DNA of 64,000 nt from Mimachlamys varia. Its lineage: Eukaryota > Mollusca > Bivalvia > Pectinida > Pectinidae. Location of the stretch: assembly GCA_947623455.1 (NCBI GenBank), contig OX392529.1:58547186-58611185 (forward strand). Reading direction: 5' to 3'. This document shows, piece after piece, positions 11,798-24,841 of this stretch. The notes beneath the pieces were generated by a model. The model was not told the origin of the DNA. It made no database searches and saw only the letters and a list, made by a program, of their open reading frames with translations. Each line of letters begins with the position of its first letter. The first letter of the stretch is position 1. Both the position numbers and the translations under genes were made by a program.

Positions 11798-12020
11798 TTT
11801 AATGTCCATAGAGAAGAGAAACGGTAGAATGTCCCTAGATTGGGGATATACGGTAGAATGTTTCTAGAGTGTGGGCGTACTGTAGAATGTCCCTAGAGTA
11901 GGGGTACTGTTTAATGTCCATAGAGTAGAGAAACTGTAGAATGTCCCTAGATTGGGGATATACGGTAGAATGTTTCTAGAGTGTGGGCGTACTGTAGAAT
12001 GTCCCTAGAGTAGGGGTACT
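11798..12020 (+). repeat. 112-bp local tandem duplication
   Basis: GTCCATAGAG at 11804 recurs at 11916. Both are followed by the GAAAC-GTAG, GATTGGGGATATACGG and GTGTGGGCGTACTG monomers. The first copy has the half-A form GAGAAGAGAAACGG and the second the half-B form GAGTAGAGAAACTG. It is therefore a splice of the A and B openings rather than a simple copy. It is also present at +8920. Confidence 0.83.
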
Positions 12021-13800
12021 GTTTAATGTCCCTATAGTGGAGATACTGTAGATTGTGCCTAAATTAGAGGTACTATAGAATGTCCCTATAGTGGAGATAC
12101 TGTAGAATGTTTCTAGAGTGGGGTTGAACTGTAGAATGTCCCTAGAGTAGAGTACTGTTAAATGTTCTTAAAGGGGGGTACTGAAAAATGTCCTTAGAGT
12201 GGAGTAACTGTAAAACGTCTCTATAGTGGGAGTGAACTGTAGAATGTCCCTAGAATGAGGGTACTGTTTAATGTCCCTAGAGTGTGGGTGTACTGTAGAA
12301 TGTCCCTAGAGTAGGAGTACTGTTTAATGTCCCTATAGTGGGAGTATTGTAAAATGTCCCTAGAGTGGAGGCATTGTAAAATGTTCCTAGAGCGGATGTT
12401 CATGTGCCGTTAAATGTTCCTAGAGTGGGGTTACTGTAAAATGTCCCTAGAGTGGAGGTACTGTAAAATGTCCCTAGAGTGGAGGTACTGTAAAATGTCC
12501 CTAGAGTGGATGTACTTTAGAATATCCCTAGAGTGAGTGTACTGTAAAATGTTCCTAGAGCGGAGGTTCATGTGCCGTTAAATGTTCTAAGATTTAGGAA
12601 ACTACATAATTACTCGAATTAATAATTACTAGAGTTAGGGTTTTGTAGAATGTCCCTAGAGTGGGATGTACTGTAGAATGTCCCTAGAGTAGGGGGTACT
12701 GTTTAATGTCCATAGAGAAGAGAATGCCCCTAGATTGGGGATATACGGTAGAATGTTACTAGATTGTGGGCGTACTGTAGAATGTCCCTAGAGTAGGGGT
12801 ACTGTTTAATGTCCCTATAGTGGAGATACTGTAGATTGTCCCTAAAATAGAGGTACTATAGAATGTCCCTATAGTGGAGATACTGTAGAATGTTTCTAGA
12901 GTGGGGTTGAACTGTAGAATGTCCCTAGAGTAGAGTACTGTTAAATGTTCTTAAAGGGGGGTACTGAAAAATGTCCTTAGAGTGGAGTAACTGTAAAACG
13001 TCTCTAAAGTGGGGTTGAACTGTAGAATGTCCCTAGAGTGGAGTACTGTTAAATGTTCTTAAAGGGGGGTACTGAAAAATGTCCTTAGAGTGGAGTAACT
13101 GTAAAACGTCTCTAGAGTGGGAGTGAACTGTAGAATGTCCCTAGAATGAGGGTACTGTTTAATGTCCCTAGAGTGTGGGTGTACTGTAGAATGTCCCTAG
13201 AATAGGAGTACTGTTTAATGTCCCTATAGTGGGAGTATTGCAAAATGTCCCTAGAGTGGAGGCATTGTAAAATGTTCCTAGAGCGGAGGTTCATGTGCCG
13301 TTAAATGTTCCTAGAGTGGGGTTACTTTAGAATGTCCCTAGAGTGGAGGTACTGTAAAATGTCCCTAGAGTGGAGGTAAAGTAAAATGTCCCTAGAGTTG
13401 AGGTACTGTAAAATGTCCCTAGAGTGGATGTATTGTAGAATGTGCCTAGAGTAGGGGTACTGTAGAATGTCCCTAGTGTGGGGGTATTGTAACATGACCC
13501 TACAGTGAATGTATTGTAGAATGTTCCTTGAGTGAAGGTACTGTAGAATGTCGCTATGGTGGATTACTGTAGAATGTCGCTAGAGTGGCGGTATTGTAGA
13601 ATGTCGCTAGAGTGGATGTACTTTAGAATATCCCTAGAGTGAGTGTACTGTAAAATGTTCCTAGAGCGGAGGTTCATGTGCCGTTAAATGTTCTAAGATT
13701 TAGGAAACTACATAATTACTCGAATTAATAATTACTAGAGTTAGGGTTTTGTAGAATGTCCCTAGAGTGGGATGTACTGTAGAATGTCCCTAGAGTAGGG

Positions 13801-16800
13801 GGTACTGTTTAATGTCCCTATAGTGGAGATACTGTAGATTGTCCCTAAAATAGAGGTACTATAGAATGTCCCTATAGTGGAGATACTGTAGAATGTTTCT
13901 AGAGTGGAGTTGAACTGTAGAATGTCCCTAGAGTAGGAGTACTGTTTAATGTCCCTAGAGTGGGGGTACTGTAGAATGTCCCTAAAGTGGGAGTATTGTA
14001 AAATGTCCCTAGAATGGAGGTACTGTAAAATGTTCCTAGAGCGGAGGTTCATGTACCGTTAAATGTTCTTAGATTTAGAAAACTACATAATTACTCTAGA
14101 GTTAGGGTTTTGTAGAATGTCCCTAGAGTGGGATGTACTGTAGAATGTCCCTAGAGTAGGGGGTACTGTTTAATGTCCATAGAGTAGAGAAACGGTAGAA
14201 TGTCCCTAGATTGGGAATATACGGTAGAATGTTTCTAGAGTGTGGGCGTACTGTAGAATGTCCCTAGAGTAGGGGTACTGTTTAATGTCCCTATAGTGGA
14301 GATACTGTAGATTGTCCCTAAATTAGAGGTACTATAGAATGTCCCTATAGTGGAGATACTGTAGAATGTTTCTAGAGTGGGGTTGAACTGTAGAATGTCC
14401 CTAGAGTAGAGTACTGTTAAATGTTCTTAAAGGGGGGTACTGAAAAATGTCCTTAGAGTGGAGTAACTGTAAAACGTCTCTAAAGTGGGGTTGAACTGTA
14501 GAATATCCCTAGAGTGGAGTACTGTTAAATGTTCCTAAAGGGGGGTACTGAAAAATGTCCTTAGAGTGGAGTAACTGTAAAACGTCTCTAGAGTGGGAGT
14601 GAACTGTAGAATGTCCCTAGAATGAGGGTACTGTTTAATGTCCCTAGAGTGTGGGTGTACTGTAGAATGTCCCTAGAGTAGGAGAACTGTTTAATGTCCC
14701 TATAGTGGGAGTATTGTAAAATGTCCCTAGAGTGGAGGCATTGTAAAATGTTCCTAGAGCGGATGTTCATGTGCCGTTAAATGTTCCTAGAGTGGGGTTA
14801 CTGTAAAATGTCCCTAGAGTGGAGGTACTGTAAAATGTCCCTAGAGTGGAGGTACTGTAAAATGTCCCTAGAGTGGAGGTACTGTAAAATGTCCCTAGAG
14901 TGGAGGTACTTTAGAATATCCCTAGAGTGAGTGTACTGTAAAATGTTCCTAAAGCGGAGGTTCATGTGCCGTTAAATGTTCTAAGATTTAGGAAACTACA
15001 TAATTACTCGAATTAATAATTACTAGAGTTAGGGTTTTGTAGAATGTCCCTAGAGTGGGATGTACTGTAGAATGTCCCTAGAGTAGGGGGTACTGTTTAA
15101 TGTCCATAGAGAAGAGAAACGGTAGAATGTCCCTAGATTGGGGATATACGGTAGAATGTTACTAGATTGTGGGCGTACTGTAGAATGTCCCTAGAGTAGG
15201 GGTACTGTTTAATGTCCCTATAGTGGAGATACTGTAGATTGTCCCTAAAATAGAGGTACTATAGAATGTCCCTATAGTGGAGATACTGTAGAATGTTTCT
15301 AGAGTGGAATTGAAATGTAGAATGTCCCTAGAGTAGGAGTACTGTTTAATGTCCCTAGAGTGGGGGTACTGTAGAATGTCCCTAAAGTGGGAGTATTGTA
15401 AAATGTCCCTAGAATGGAGGTACTGTAACATGGCCCTTTATGTACTTTAGAATATCCCTAAAGTGAGTGTACTGTAAAATGTTCCTAGAGTAGAGGTACT
15501 TTAGAATGTTCCTAGAGCGGAGATACTGTATAATGTCCCTGGATTGGAAATATTGCGGAATGTCCTAAGAGTTAGGGTACTGAAATATATCCCAAGACTA
15601 GGGGTACTGTAGAATGTCCCTAGAGTGGTAGGTACTGTAGAAAAACCCAAGAGTGTTGGATGCACTCCAGAATGTCGCTAGGGTGTGGGTACTGTAAAAT
15701 GTACCTGTGTGGAGGTATTGTAGAATGTCCCTAAAGTGGGTTTGACTGTAGAAGGTCCCTAGAGTGGGGATGTACTGTAGAATGTCCCTAGAGTGGAGGT
15801 ACATTTTGTACTGTAGTACATTTTGTACTGTAGAATGTCCCTAGAGTGGAGGTACATTTTGTACTGTAGAATGTCCCTAGGGTGTGAGTACTGTCAAATG
15901 TACCTAGAGCGAGGTGTACTGTAAAATGTCCATGTGTGGAGGCATTGTAGAAAATTCCTAAAGAAAAGGTACTGTTTAATGTCCCTATGGTGAAGCTACG
16001 GTAGAAATGTCCCTAGAGTGGAGGTACTGTAAAATGTCCCTAGTGTGGAGGTACTGTAAAATGTCCCTAGAGTGGAGGTACTGTAAAATGTCCCTAGAGT
16101 GGATGTATTGTAGAATGTGCCTAGAGTGGGGGTACTGTAGAATGTCCTTAGAGTGGGGGTATTGTAACATGGCCCTACAGTGAATGTATTGTAGAATGTT
16201 CCTTGAGTGAAGGTACTGTAGAATGTCGCTATGGTGGATTACTGTAGAATGTCGCTAGAGTGGCGGTATTGTAGAATATCCCTAGAGTGAGTGTACTGTA
16301 AAATGTTCCTAGAGCGGAGGTTCATGTGCCGTTAAATGTTCTAAGATTTAGGAAACTACATTTATAATTACTAGAGTTAGGGTTTTGTAGAATGTCCCTA
16401 GAGTGGGATGTACTGTAGAATGTCCCTAGAGTAGGGGGTACTGTTTAATGTCCATAGAGAAGAGAAACGGTAGAATGTCCCTAGATTGGGGATATACGGT
16501 AGAATGTTTCTAGAGTGTGGGCGTACTGTAGAATGTTCCTAGAATAGGGGTACTGTTTAATGTCCCTATAGTGGAGATACTGTAGATTGTCCCTAAAATA
16601 GAGGTACTATAGAATGTCCCTATAGTGGAGATACTGTAGAATGTTTCTAGAGTGGAGTTGAACTGTAGAATGTCCCTAGAGTAGGAGTACTGTTTAATGT
16701 CCCTAGAGTGGGGGTACTGTAGAATGTCCCTAAAGTGGGAGTATTGTAAAATGTCCCTAGAATGGAGGTACTGTAACATGGCCCTTTATGTACTTTAGAA

Positions 16801-19800
16801 TATCCCTAAAGTGAGTGTACTGTAAAATGTTCCTAGAGTAGAGGTACTTTAGAATGTTCCTAGAGCGGAGATACTGTATAATGTCCCTGGATTGGAAATA
16901 TTGCGGAATGTCCTAAGAGTTAGGGTACTGAAATATATCCCAAGACTAGGGGTACTGCAGAATATCCCTAGAGTGGTAGGTACTGTAGAAAAACCCAAGA
17001 GTGTTTGATGCACTCCAGAATGTCCCTAGGGTGTGGGTACTGTAAAATGTATTATGTGGAGGTATTGTAGAATGTCCCTAAAGTGGGGGTGTACTGTAGA
17101 AGGTCCCTAGAGTGGGGATGTACTGTAGAAAGTCCCTAGGGTGGGGATGTACTGTAGAATGTCCCTAGAGTGGAGGTACATTTTGTACTGTAGTACATTT
17201 TGTACTGTAGAATGTCCCTAGAGTGGAGGTACATTTTGTACTGTAGAATGTCCCTAGGGTGTGAGTACTGTCAAATGTACCTAGAACGAGGTGTACTGTA
17301 AAATGTCCATGTGTGGAGGCATTGTAGAAAATTCCTAAAGAAGAGGTACTGTTTAATGTCCCTATGGTGAAGCTACGGTAGAAATGTCCCTAGAGTGGAG
17401 GAACTGTAAAATGTTCCTAGAGCGGAGGTTCATGTACCGTTAAATGTTCTTAGATTTAGAAGACTACATAATTACTCTAGAGTTAGGGTTTTGTAGAATG
17501 TCCCTAGAGTGGGATGTACTGTAGAATGTCCCTAGAGTAGGGGGTACTGTTTAATGTCCATAGAGTAGAGAAACTGTAGAATGTCCCTAGATTGGGGATA
17601 TACGGTAGAATGTTTCTAGAGTGTGGGCGTACTGTAGAATGTCCCTAGAGTAGGGGTACTGTTTAATGTCCCTATAGTGGAGATACTGTAGATTGTCCCT
17701 AAATTAGAGGTACTATAGAATGTCCATATAGGGGAGATACTGTAGAATGTTTCTAGAGTGGAGTTGAACTGTAGAATGTCCCTAGAGTAGAGTACTTTAA
17801 AATGTTCTTAAAGGGGGGTACTGAAAAATGTCCTTAGAGTGGAGTAACTGTAAAACGTCTCTAGAGTGGGGTTGAACTGTAGAATGTCCCTAGAGTGAAG
17901 TACTTTTAAATGTTCCTAAAGGATGGTACTGAAAATGTCCTTAGAGTGGAGTAACTGTAAAACGTCTCTAGAGTGGGAGTGAACTGTAGAATGTCCCTAG
18001 AATGAGGGTACTGTTGAATGTCCCTAGAGTGTGGGTGTACTGTAGAATGTCCCTAGAGTAGGAGAACTGTTTAATGTCCCTATAGTGGGAGTATTGTAAA
18101 ATGTCCCTAGAGTGGAGGCATTGTAAAATGTTCCTAGAGCGGAGGTTCATGTGCCGTTAAATGTTCCTAGAGTGGGGTTACTTTAGAATGTCACTAGAGT
18201 GGAGGTACTGTAAAATGTCCCTAGAGTGGAGGTACTGTAAAATGTCCCTAGAGTGGAGGTACTGTAAAATGTCCCTAGAGTGGATGTATTGTAGAATGTG
18301 TCTTGAGTGGGGGTACTGTAGAATGTCGCTATGGTGGATTACTGTAGAATGTCGCTAGAGTGGCGGTATTGTAGAATGTCGCAAGAGTGGATGTACTTTA
18401 GAATATCCCTAGAGTGAGTGTACTGTAAAATGTTCCTAGAGCGGAGGTTCATGTGCCGTTAAATGTTCTAAGATTTAGGAAACTACATAATTACTCGAAT
18501 TAATAATTACTAGAGTTAGGGTTTTGTAGAATGTGCCTAGAGTGGGATGTACTGTAGAATGTCCCTAGAGTAGGGGGTACTGTTTTATGTCCATAGAGTA
18601 GAGAAACGGTAGAATGTCCCTAGATTCGGGATATACGGTAGAATGTTTCTAGAGTGTGGGCGTACTGTAGAATGTCCCTAGAGTAGGGGTACTGTTTAAT
18701 GTCCCTATAGTGGAGATACTGTAGATTGTCCCTAAAATAGAGGTACTATAGAATGTCCCTATAGTGGAGATACTGTAGAATGTTTCTAGAGTGGAGTTGA
18801 ACTGTAGAATGTCCCTAGAGTAGGAGTACTGTTTAATGTCCCTAGAGTGGTAGTATTGTAAAATGTCCCTAGAATGGAGGTACTGTAACATGGCCCTTTA
18901 TGTACTTTAGAATATCCCTAAAGTGAGTGTACTGTAAAATGTTCCTAGAGTAGAGGTACTTTAGATCGTTCCTAGAGCGGAGATACTGTATAATGTCCCT
19001 GGATTGGAAATATTGCGGAATGTCCTAAGAGTTAGGGTACTGAAATATATCCCAAGACTAGGGGTACTGTAGAATATCCCTAGAGTGGTAAGTACTGTAG
19101 AAAAACCCAAGAGTGTTTGATGTACTCCAGAATGTCCCTAGGGTGTGGGTACTGTAAAATGTACCTGTGTGGAGGTATTGTAGAATGTCCCTAAAGTGGG
19201 GGTGTACTGTAGAAGGTCCCTAGAGTGGGGATGTACTGTAGAAAGTCCCTAGGGTGGGGATGTACTGTAGAATGTCCCTAGAGTGGAGGTACATTTTGTA
19301 CTGTAGTACATTTTGTACTGTAGAATGTCCCTAGAGTGGAGGTACATTTTGTACTGTAAAATGTCCCTAGGGTGTGAGTACTGTCAAATGTACCTAGAGC
19401 GAGGTGTACTGTAAAATGTCTATGTGTGGAGGCATTGTAGAAAATTCCTAAAGAAGAGGTACTGTTTAATGTCCCTATGGTGAAGCTACGGTAGAAATGT
19501 CCCTAGAGTGGAGGAACTGTAAAATGTTCCTAGAGCGGAGGTTCATGTACCGTTAAATGTTCTTAGATTTAGAAAACTACATAATTACTCTAGAGTTAGG
19601 GTTTTGTAGAATGTCCCTAGAGTGGGATGTACTGTAGAATGTCCCTAGAGTAGGGGGTACTGTTTAATGTCCATAGAGTAGAGAAACTGTAGAATGTCCC
19701 TAGATTGGGGATATACGGTAGAATGTTTCTAGAGTGTGGGCGTACTGTAGAATGTCCCTAGAGTAGGGGTACTGTTTAATGTCCCTATAGTGGAGATACT

Positions 19801-22720
19801 GTAGAATGTTTCTAGAGTGGAGTTGAACTGTAGAATGTCCCTAGAGTAGGAGTACTGTTTAATGTCCCTAGAGTGGGGGTACTGTAGAATATCCCTAAAG
19901 TGGGAGTATTGTAAAATGTCCCTAGAATGGAGGTACTGTAACATGGCCCTTTATGTACTTTAGAATATCCCTAAAGTGAGTGTACTGTAAAATGTTCCTA
20001 GAGTAGAGGTACTTTAGAACGTTCCTAGAGCGGAGATACTGTATAATGTCCCTGGATTGGAAATATTGCGGAATGTCCTAAGAGTTAGGGTACTGAAATA
20101 TATCCCAAGACTAGGGGTACTGCAGAATATCCCTAGAGTGGTAGGTACTGTAGAAAAACCCAAGAGTGTTTGATGCACTCCAGAATGTCCCTAGGGTGTG
20201 GGTACTGTAAAATGTATTATGTGGAGGTATTGTAGAATGTCCCTAAAGTGGGGGTGTACTGTAGAAGGTCCCTAGAGTGGGGATGTACTGTAGAAAGTCC
20301 CTAGGGTGGGGATGTACTGTAGAATGTCCCTAGAGTGGAGGTACATTTTGTACTGTAGTACATTTTGTACTGTAGAATGTCGCTAGAGTGGAGGTACATT
20401 TTGTACTGTAGAATGTCCCTAGGGTGTGAGTACTGTCAAATGTACCTAGAACGAAGTGTACTGTAAAATGTCCATGTGTGGAGGCATTGTAGAAAATTCC
20501 TAAAGAAGAGGTACTGTTTAATGTCCCTATGGTGAAGCTACGGTAGAAATGTCCCTAGAGTGGAGGAACTGTAAAATGTTCCTAGAGCGGAGGTTCATGT
20601 ACCGTTAAATGTTCTTAGATTTAGAAGACTACATAATTACTCTAGAGTTAGGGTTTTGTAGAATGTCCCTAGAGTGGTGGGATGTACTGTAGAATGTCCC
20701 TAGAGTAGGGGGTACTGTTTAATGTCCATAGAGAAGAGAAACGGTAGAATGTCCCTAGATTGGGGATATACGGTAGAATGTTTCTAGAGTGTGGGCGTAC
20801 TGTAGAATGTCCCTAGAGTAGGGGTACTGTTTAATGTCCATAGAGTAGAGAAACTGTAGAATGTCCCTAGATTGGGGATATACGGTAGAATGTTTCTAGA
20901 GTGTGGGCGTACTGTAGAATGTCCCTAGAGTAGGGGTACTGTTTAATGTCCCTATAGTGGAGATACTGTAGATTGTGCCTAAATTAGAGGTACTATAGAA
21001 TGTCCCTATAGTGGAGATACTGTAGAATGTTTCTAGAGTGGGGTTGAACTGTAGAATGTCCCTAGAGTAGAGTACTGTTAAATGTTCTTAAAGGGGGGTA
21101 CTGAAAAATGTCCTTAGAGTGGAGTAACTGTAAAACGTCTCTATAGTGGGAGTGAACTGTAGAATGTCCCTAGAATGAGGGTACTGTTTAATGTCCCTAG
21201 AGTGTGGGTGTACTGTAGAATGTCCCTAGAGTAGGAGTACTGTTTAATGTCCCTATAGTGGGAGTATTGTAAAATGTCCCTAGAGTGGAGGCATTGTAAA
21301 ATGTTCCTAGAGCGGATGTTCATGTGCCGTTAAATGTTCCTAGAGTGGGGTTACTGTAAAATGTCCCTAGAGTGGAGGTACTGTAAAATGTCCCTAGAGT
21401 GGAGGTACTGTAAAATGTCCCTAGAGTGGATGTACTTTAGAATATCCCTAGAGTGAGTGTACTGTAAAATGTTCCTAGAGCGGAGGTTCATGTGCCGTTA
21501 AATGTTCTAAGATTTAGGAAACTACATAATTACTCGAATTAATAATTACTAGAGTTAGGGTTTTGTAGAATGTCCCTAGAGTGGGATGTACTGTAGAATG
21601 TCCCTAGAGTAGGGGGTACTGTTTAATGTCCATAGAGAAGAGAATGCCCCTAGATTGGGGATATACGGTAGAATGTTACTAGATTGTGGGCGTACTGTAG
21701 AATGTCCCTAGAGTAGGGGTACTGTTTAATGTCCCTATAGTGGAGATACTGTAGATTGTCCCTAAAATAGAGGTACTATAGAATGTCCCTATAGTGGAGA
21801 TACTGTAGAATGTTTCTAGAGTGGGGTTGAACTGTAGAATGTCCCTAGAGTAGAGTACTGTTAAATGTTCTTAAAGGGGGGTACTGAAAAATGTCCTTAG
21901 AGTGGAGTAACTGTAAAACGTCTCTAAAGTGGGGTTGAACTGTAGAATGTCCCTAGAGTGGAGTACTGTTAAATGTTCTTAAAGGGGGGTACTGAAAAAT
22001 GTCCTTAGAGTGGAGTAACTGTAAAACGTCTCTAGAGTGGGAGTGAACTGTAGAATGTCCCTAGAATGAGGGTACTGTTTAATGTCCCTAGAGTGTGGGT
22101 GTACTGTAGAATGTCCCTAGAATAGGAGTACTGTTTAATGTCCCTATAGTGGGAGTATTGCAAAATGTCCCTAGAGTGGAGGCATTGTAAAATGTTCCTA
22201 GAGCGGAGGTTCATGTGCCGTTAAATGTTCCTAGAGTGGGGTTACTTTAGAATGTCCCTAGAGTGGAGGTACTGTAAAATGTCCCTAGAGTGGAGGTAAA
22301 GTAAAATGTCCCTAGAGTTGAGGTACTGTAAAATGTCCCTAGAGTGGATGTATTGTAGAATGTGCCTAGAGTAGGGGTACTGTAGAATGTCCCTAGTGTG
22401 GGGGTATTGTAACATGACCCTACAGTGAATGTATTGTAGAATGTTCCTTGAGTGAAGGTACTGTAGAATGTCGCTATGGTGGATTACTGTAGAATGTCGC
22501 TAGAGTGGCGGTATTGTAGAATGTCGCTAGAGTGGATGTACTTTAGAATATCCCTAGAGTGAGTGTACTGTAAAATGTTCCTAGAGCGGAGGTTCATGTG
22601 CCGTTAAATGTTCTAAGATTTAGGAAACTACATAATTACTCGAATTAATAATTACTAGAGTTAGGGTTTTGTAGAATGTCCCTAGAGTGGGATGTACTGT
22701 AGAATGTCCCTAGAGTAGGG
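13801..22720 (+). repeat. 8920-bp block, copy 2 of a direct tandem duplication
   Basis: Every landmark of copy 1 recurs at +8920: B elements at 14066, 17447, 19560 and 20612; A elements at 14979, 16339, 18466, 21505 and 22611. I noticed only two substitutions: C at 7228 versus T at 16148, and A at 11570 versus T at 20490. At 22720 the match stops. After the shared ggtactgtttaatgtcc, copy 1 is followed by CTATAGTGG and copy 2 by ATAGAGAAG. I did not align all 8920 bases, so there may be a few more differences. Confidence 0.93.
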
Positions 22721-24841
22721 GGTACTGTTTAATGTCCATAGAGAAGAGAAACGGTAGAATGTCCCTAGATTGGGGATATACGGTAGAATGTTTCTAGATT
22801 GTGGGCGTACTGTAGAATGTCCCTAGAGTAGGGGTACTGTTTAATGTCCCTATAGTGGAGATACTGTAGATTGTCCCTAAAATAGAGGTACTATAGAATG
22901 TCCCTATCGTTGAGATACTGTAGAATGTTTCTAGAGTGGAGTTGAACTGTAGAATGTCCCTAGAGTAGGAGTACTGTTTAATGTCCCTAGAGTGGGGGTA
23001 CTGTAGAATGTCCCTAAAGTGGGAGTATTGTAAAATGTCCCTAGAATGGAGGTACTGTAACATGGCCCTTTATGTACTTTAGAATATCCCTAAAGTGAGT
23101 GTACTGTAAAATGTTCCTAGAGTAGAGGTACTTTAGAATGTTCCTAGAGCGGAGATACTGTATAATGTCCCTGGATTGGAAATATTGCGGAATGTCCTAA
23201 GAGTTAGGGTACTGAAATATATCCCAAGACTAGGGGTACTGTAGAATGTCCCTAGAGTGGTAGGTACTGTAGAAAAACCCAAGAGTGTTGGATGCACTCC
23301 AGAATGTCCCTAGGGTGTGGGTACTGTAAAATGTACCTGTGTGGAGGTATTGTAGAATGTCCCTAAAGTGGGGGTGTACTGTAGAAGGTCCCTAGAGTGG
23401 GGATGTACTGTAGAAAGTCCCTAGGGTGGGGATGTACTGTAGAATGTCCCTAGAGTGGAGGTACATTTTGTACTGTAGTACATTTTGTACTGTAGAATGT
23501 CCCTAGAGTGGAGGTACATTTTGTACTGTAGAATGTCCCTAGGGTGTGAGTACTGTCAAATGTACCTAGAGCGAGGTGTACTGTAAAATGTCCATGTGTG
23601 GAGGCATTGTAGAAAATTCCTAAAGAAGAGGTACTGTTTAATGTCCCTATGGTGAAGCTACGGTAGAAATGTCCCTAGAGTGGAGGAACTGTAAAATGTT
23701 CCTAGAGCGGAGGTACTGTAAAATGTCCCTAGAGTGGAGGTACTGTAAAATGTCCCTAGAGTGGAGGTACTGTAAAATGTCCCTAGAGTGGAGGTACTGT
23801 AAAATGTCCCTAGATTGGAGGTACTGTAGAATGTGCCTAGAGAAGGGGTACTGTAGAATGTCCCTAGAGTGGGGGTATTGTAACATGGCCCTACAGTGAA
23901 TGTATTGTAGAATGTTCCTTGAGTGAAGGTACTGTAGAATGTCGCTAGAGTGCATGTACTTTAGAATATCCCTAGAGTGAGTGTACTGTAAAATGTTCCT
24001 AGAGCGGAGGTTCATGTGCCGTTAAATGTTCTAAGATTTAGGAAACTACATAATTACTCGAATTAATAATTACTAGAGTTAGGGTTTTGTAGAATGTCCC
24101 TAGAGTGGGATGTACTGTAGAATGTCCCTAGAGTAGGGGGTACTGTTTAATGTCCATAGAGAAGAGAATGTCCCTAGATTCGGGATATACGGTAGAATGT
24201 TACTAGATTGTGGGCGTACTGTAGAATGTCCCTAGAGTAGGGGTACTGTTTAATGTCCCTATAGTGGAGATACTGTAGATTGTCCCTAAAATAGAGGTAC
24301 TATAGAATGTCCCTATAGTGTGATAGTGTGATACTGTAGAATGTTTCTAGAGTGGGGTTGAACTGTAGAATGTCCCTAGAGTAGAGTACTGTTAAATGTT
24401 CTTAAAGGGGGGTACTGAAAAATGTCCTTAGAGTGGAGTAACTGTAAAACGTCTCTAAAGTGGGGTTGAACTGTAGAATGTCCCTAGAGTGGAGTACTGT
24501 TAAATGTTCCTAAAGGGGGGGTACTGAAAGATGTCCTTAGAGTGGAGTAACTGTAAAACGTCTCTAGAGTGGGAGTGAACTGTAGAATGTCCCTAGAATG
24601 AGGGTACTGTTTAATGTCCCTAGAGTGTGGGTGTACTGTAGAATGTCCCTAGAGTAGGAGTACTGTTTAATGTCCCTATAGTGGGAGTATTGTAAAATGT
24701 CCCTAGAGTGGAGGCATTGTAAAATGTTCCTAGAGCGGATGTTCATGTGCCGTTAAATGTTCCTAGAGTGGGGTTACTGTAAAATGTCCCTAGAGTGGAG
24801 GTACTGTAAAATGTCCCTAGAGTGGAGGTACTGTAAAATGT
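22525..24841 (+). repeat. 2317-bp HOR block, copy 1
   Basis: Landmarks recur at +2317: the A element at 22611 at 24928, and the GAGAAGAGAA monomer at 22741 at 25058. The A element at 24029 recurs at 26346. The block contains no B element. The TTCCTAGAGCGGAGG monomer near 23700 runs directly into a homogeneous run of 27-bp monomers. This skips the B element and the front of half B. Its left edge overlaps the end of the 8.9-kb copy 2. Confidence 0.85.
24318..24342 (+). repeat. Micro-duplication ATAGTGTG
   Basis: CCCTATAGTGTGATAGTGTG replaces the usual CCCTATAGTGGAG; an ATAGTGTG octamer is doubled. The same change is found near 26636, in the second 2317-bp copy, so it predates that duplication. 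Confidence 0.85.

Larger units (their letters stand above)
4881..13800 (+). repeat. 8920-bp block, copy 1 of a direct tandem duplication
   Basis: 4881 onward matches 13801 onward base for base wherever I compared. The bases before 4881 and before 13801 are one base out of register, which places the junction at about 13800/13801. The block contains A elements at 6059, 7419, 9546, 12585 and 13691 and B elements at 5146, 8527, 10640 and 11692, so it holds several HORs of differing length. Oddities present in both copies include an A element with a ~12-bp internal deletion (7419), the GGATGGTACTGAAAATG variant near 9000 and a 112-bp local duplication near 11800-12000. Confidence 0.93.

Noticed and set aside
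4881..22720. Pure assembly artefact for the near-identical 8.9-kb copies
   Set aside because: Not excluded, but not adopted: at least two base differences separate the copies, and the junction at 13800 is out of register by one base as a real exchange could leave. Spanning reads would decide.
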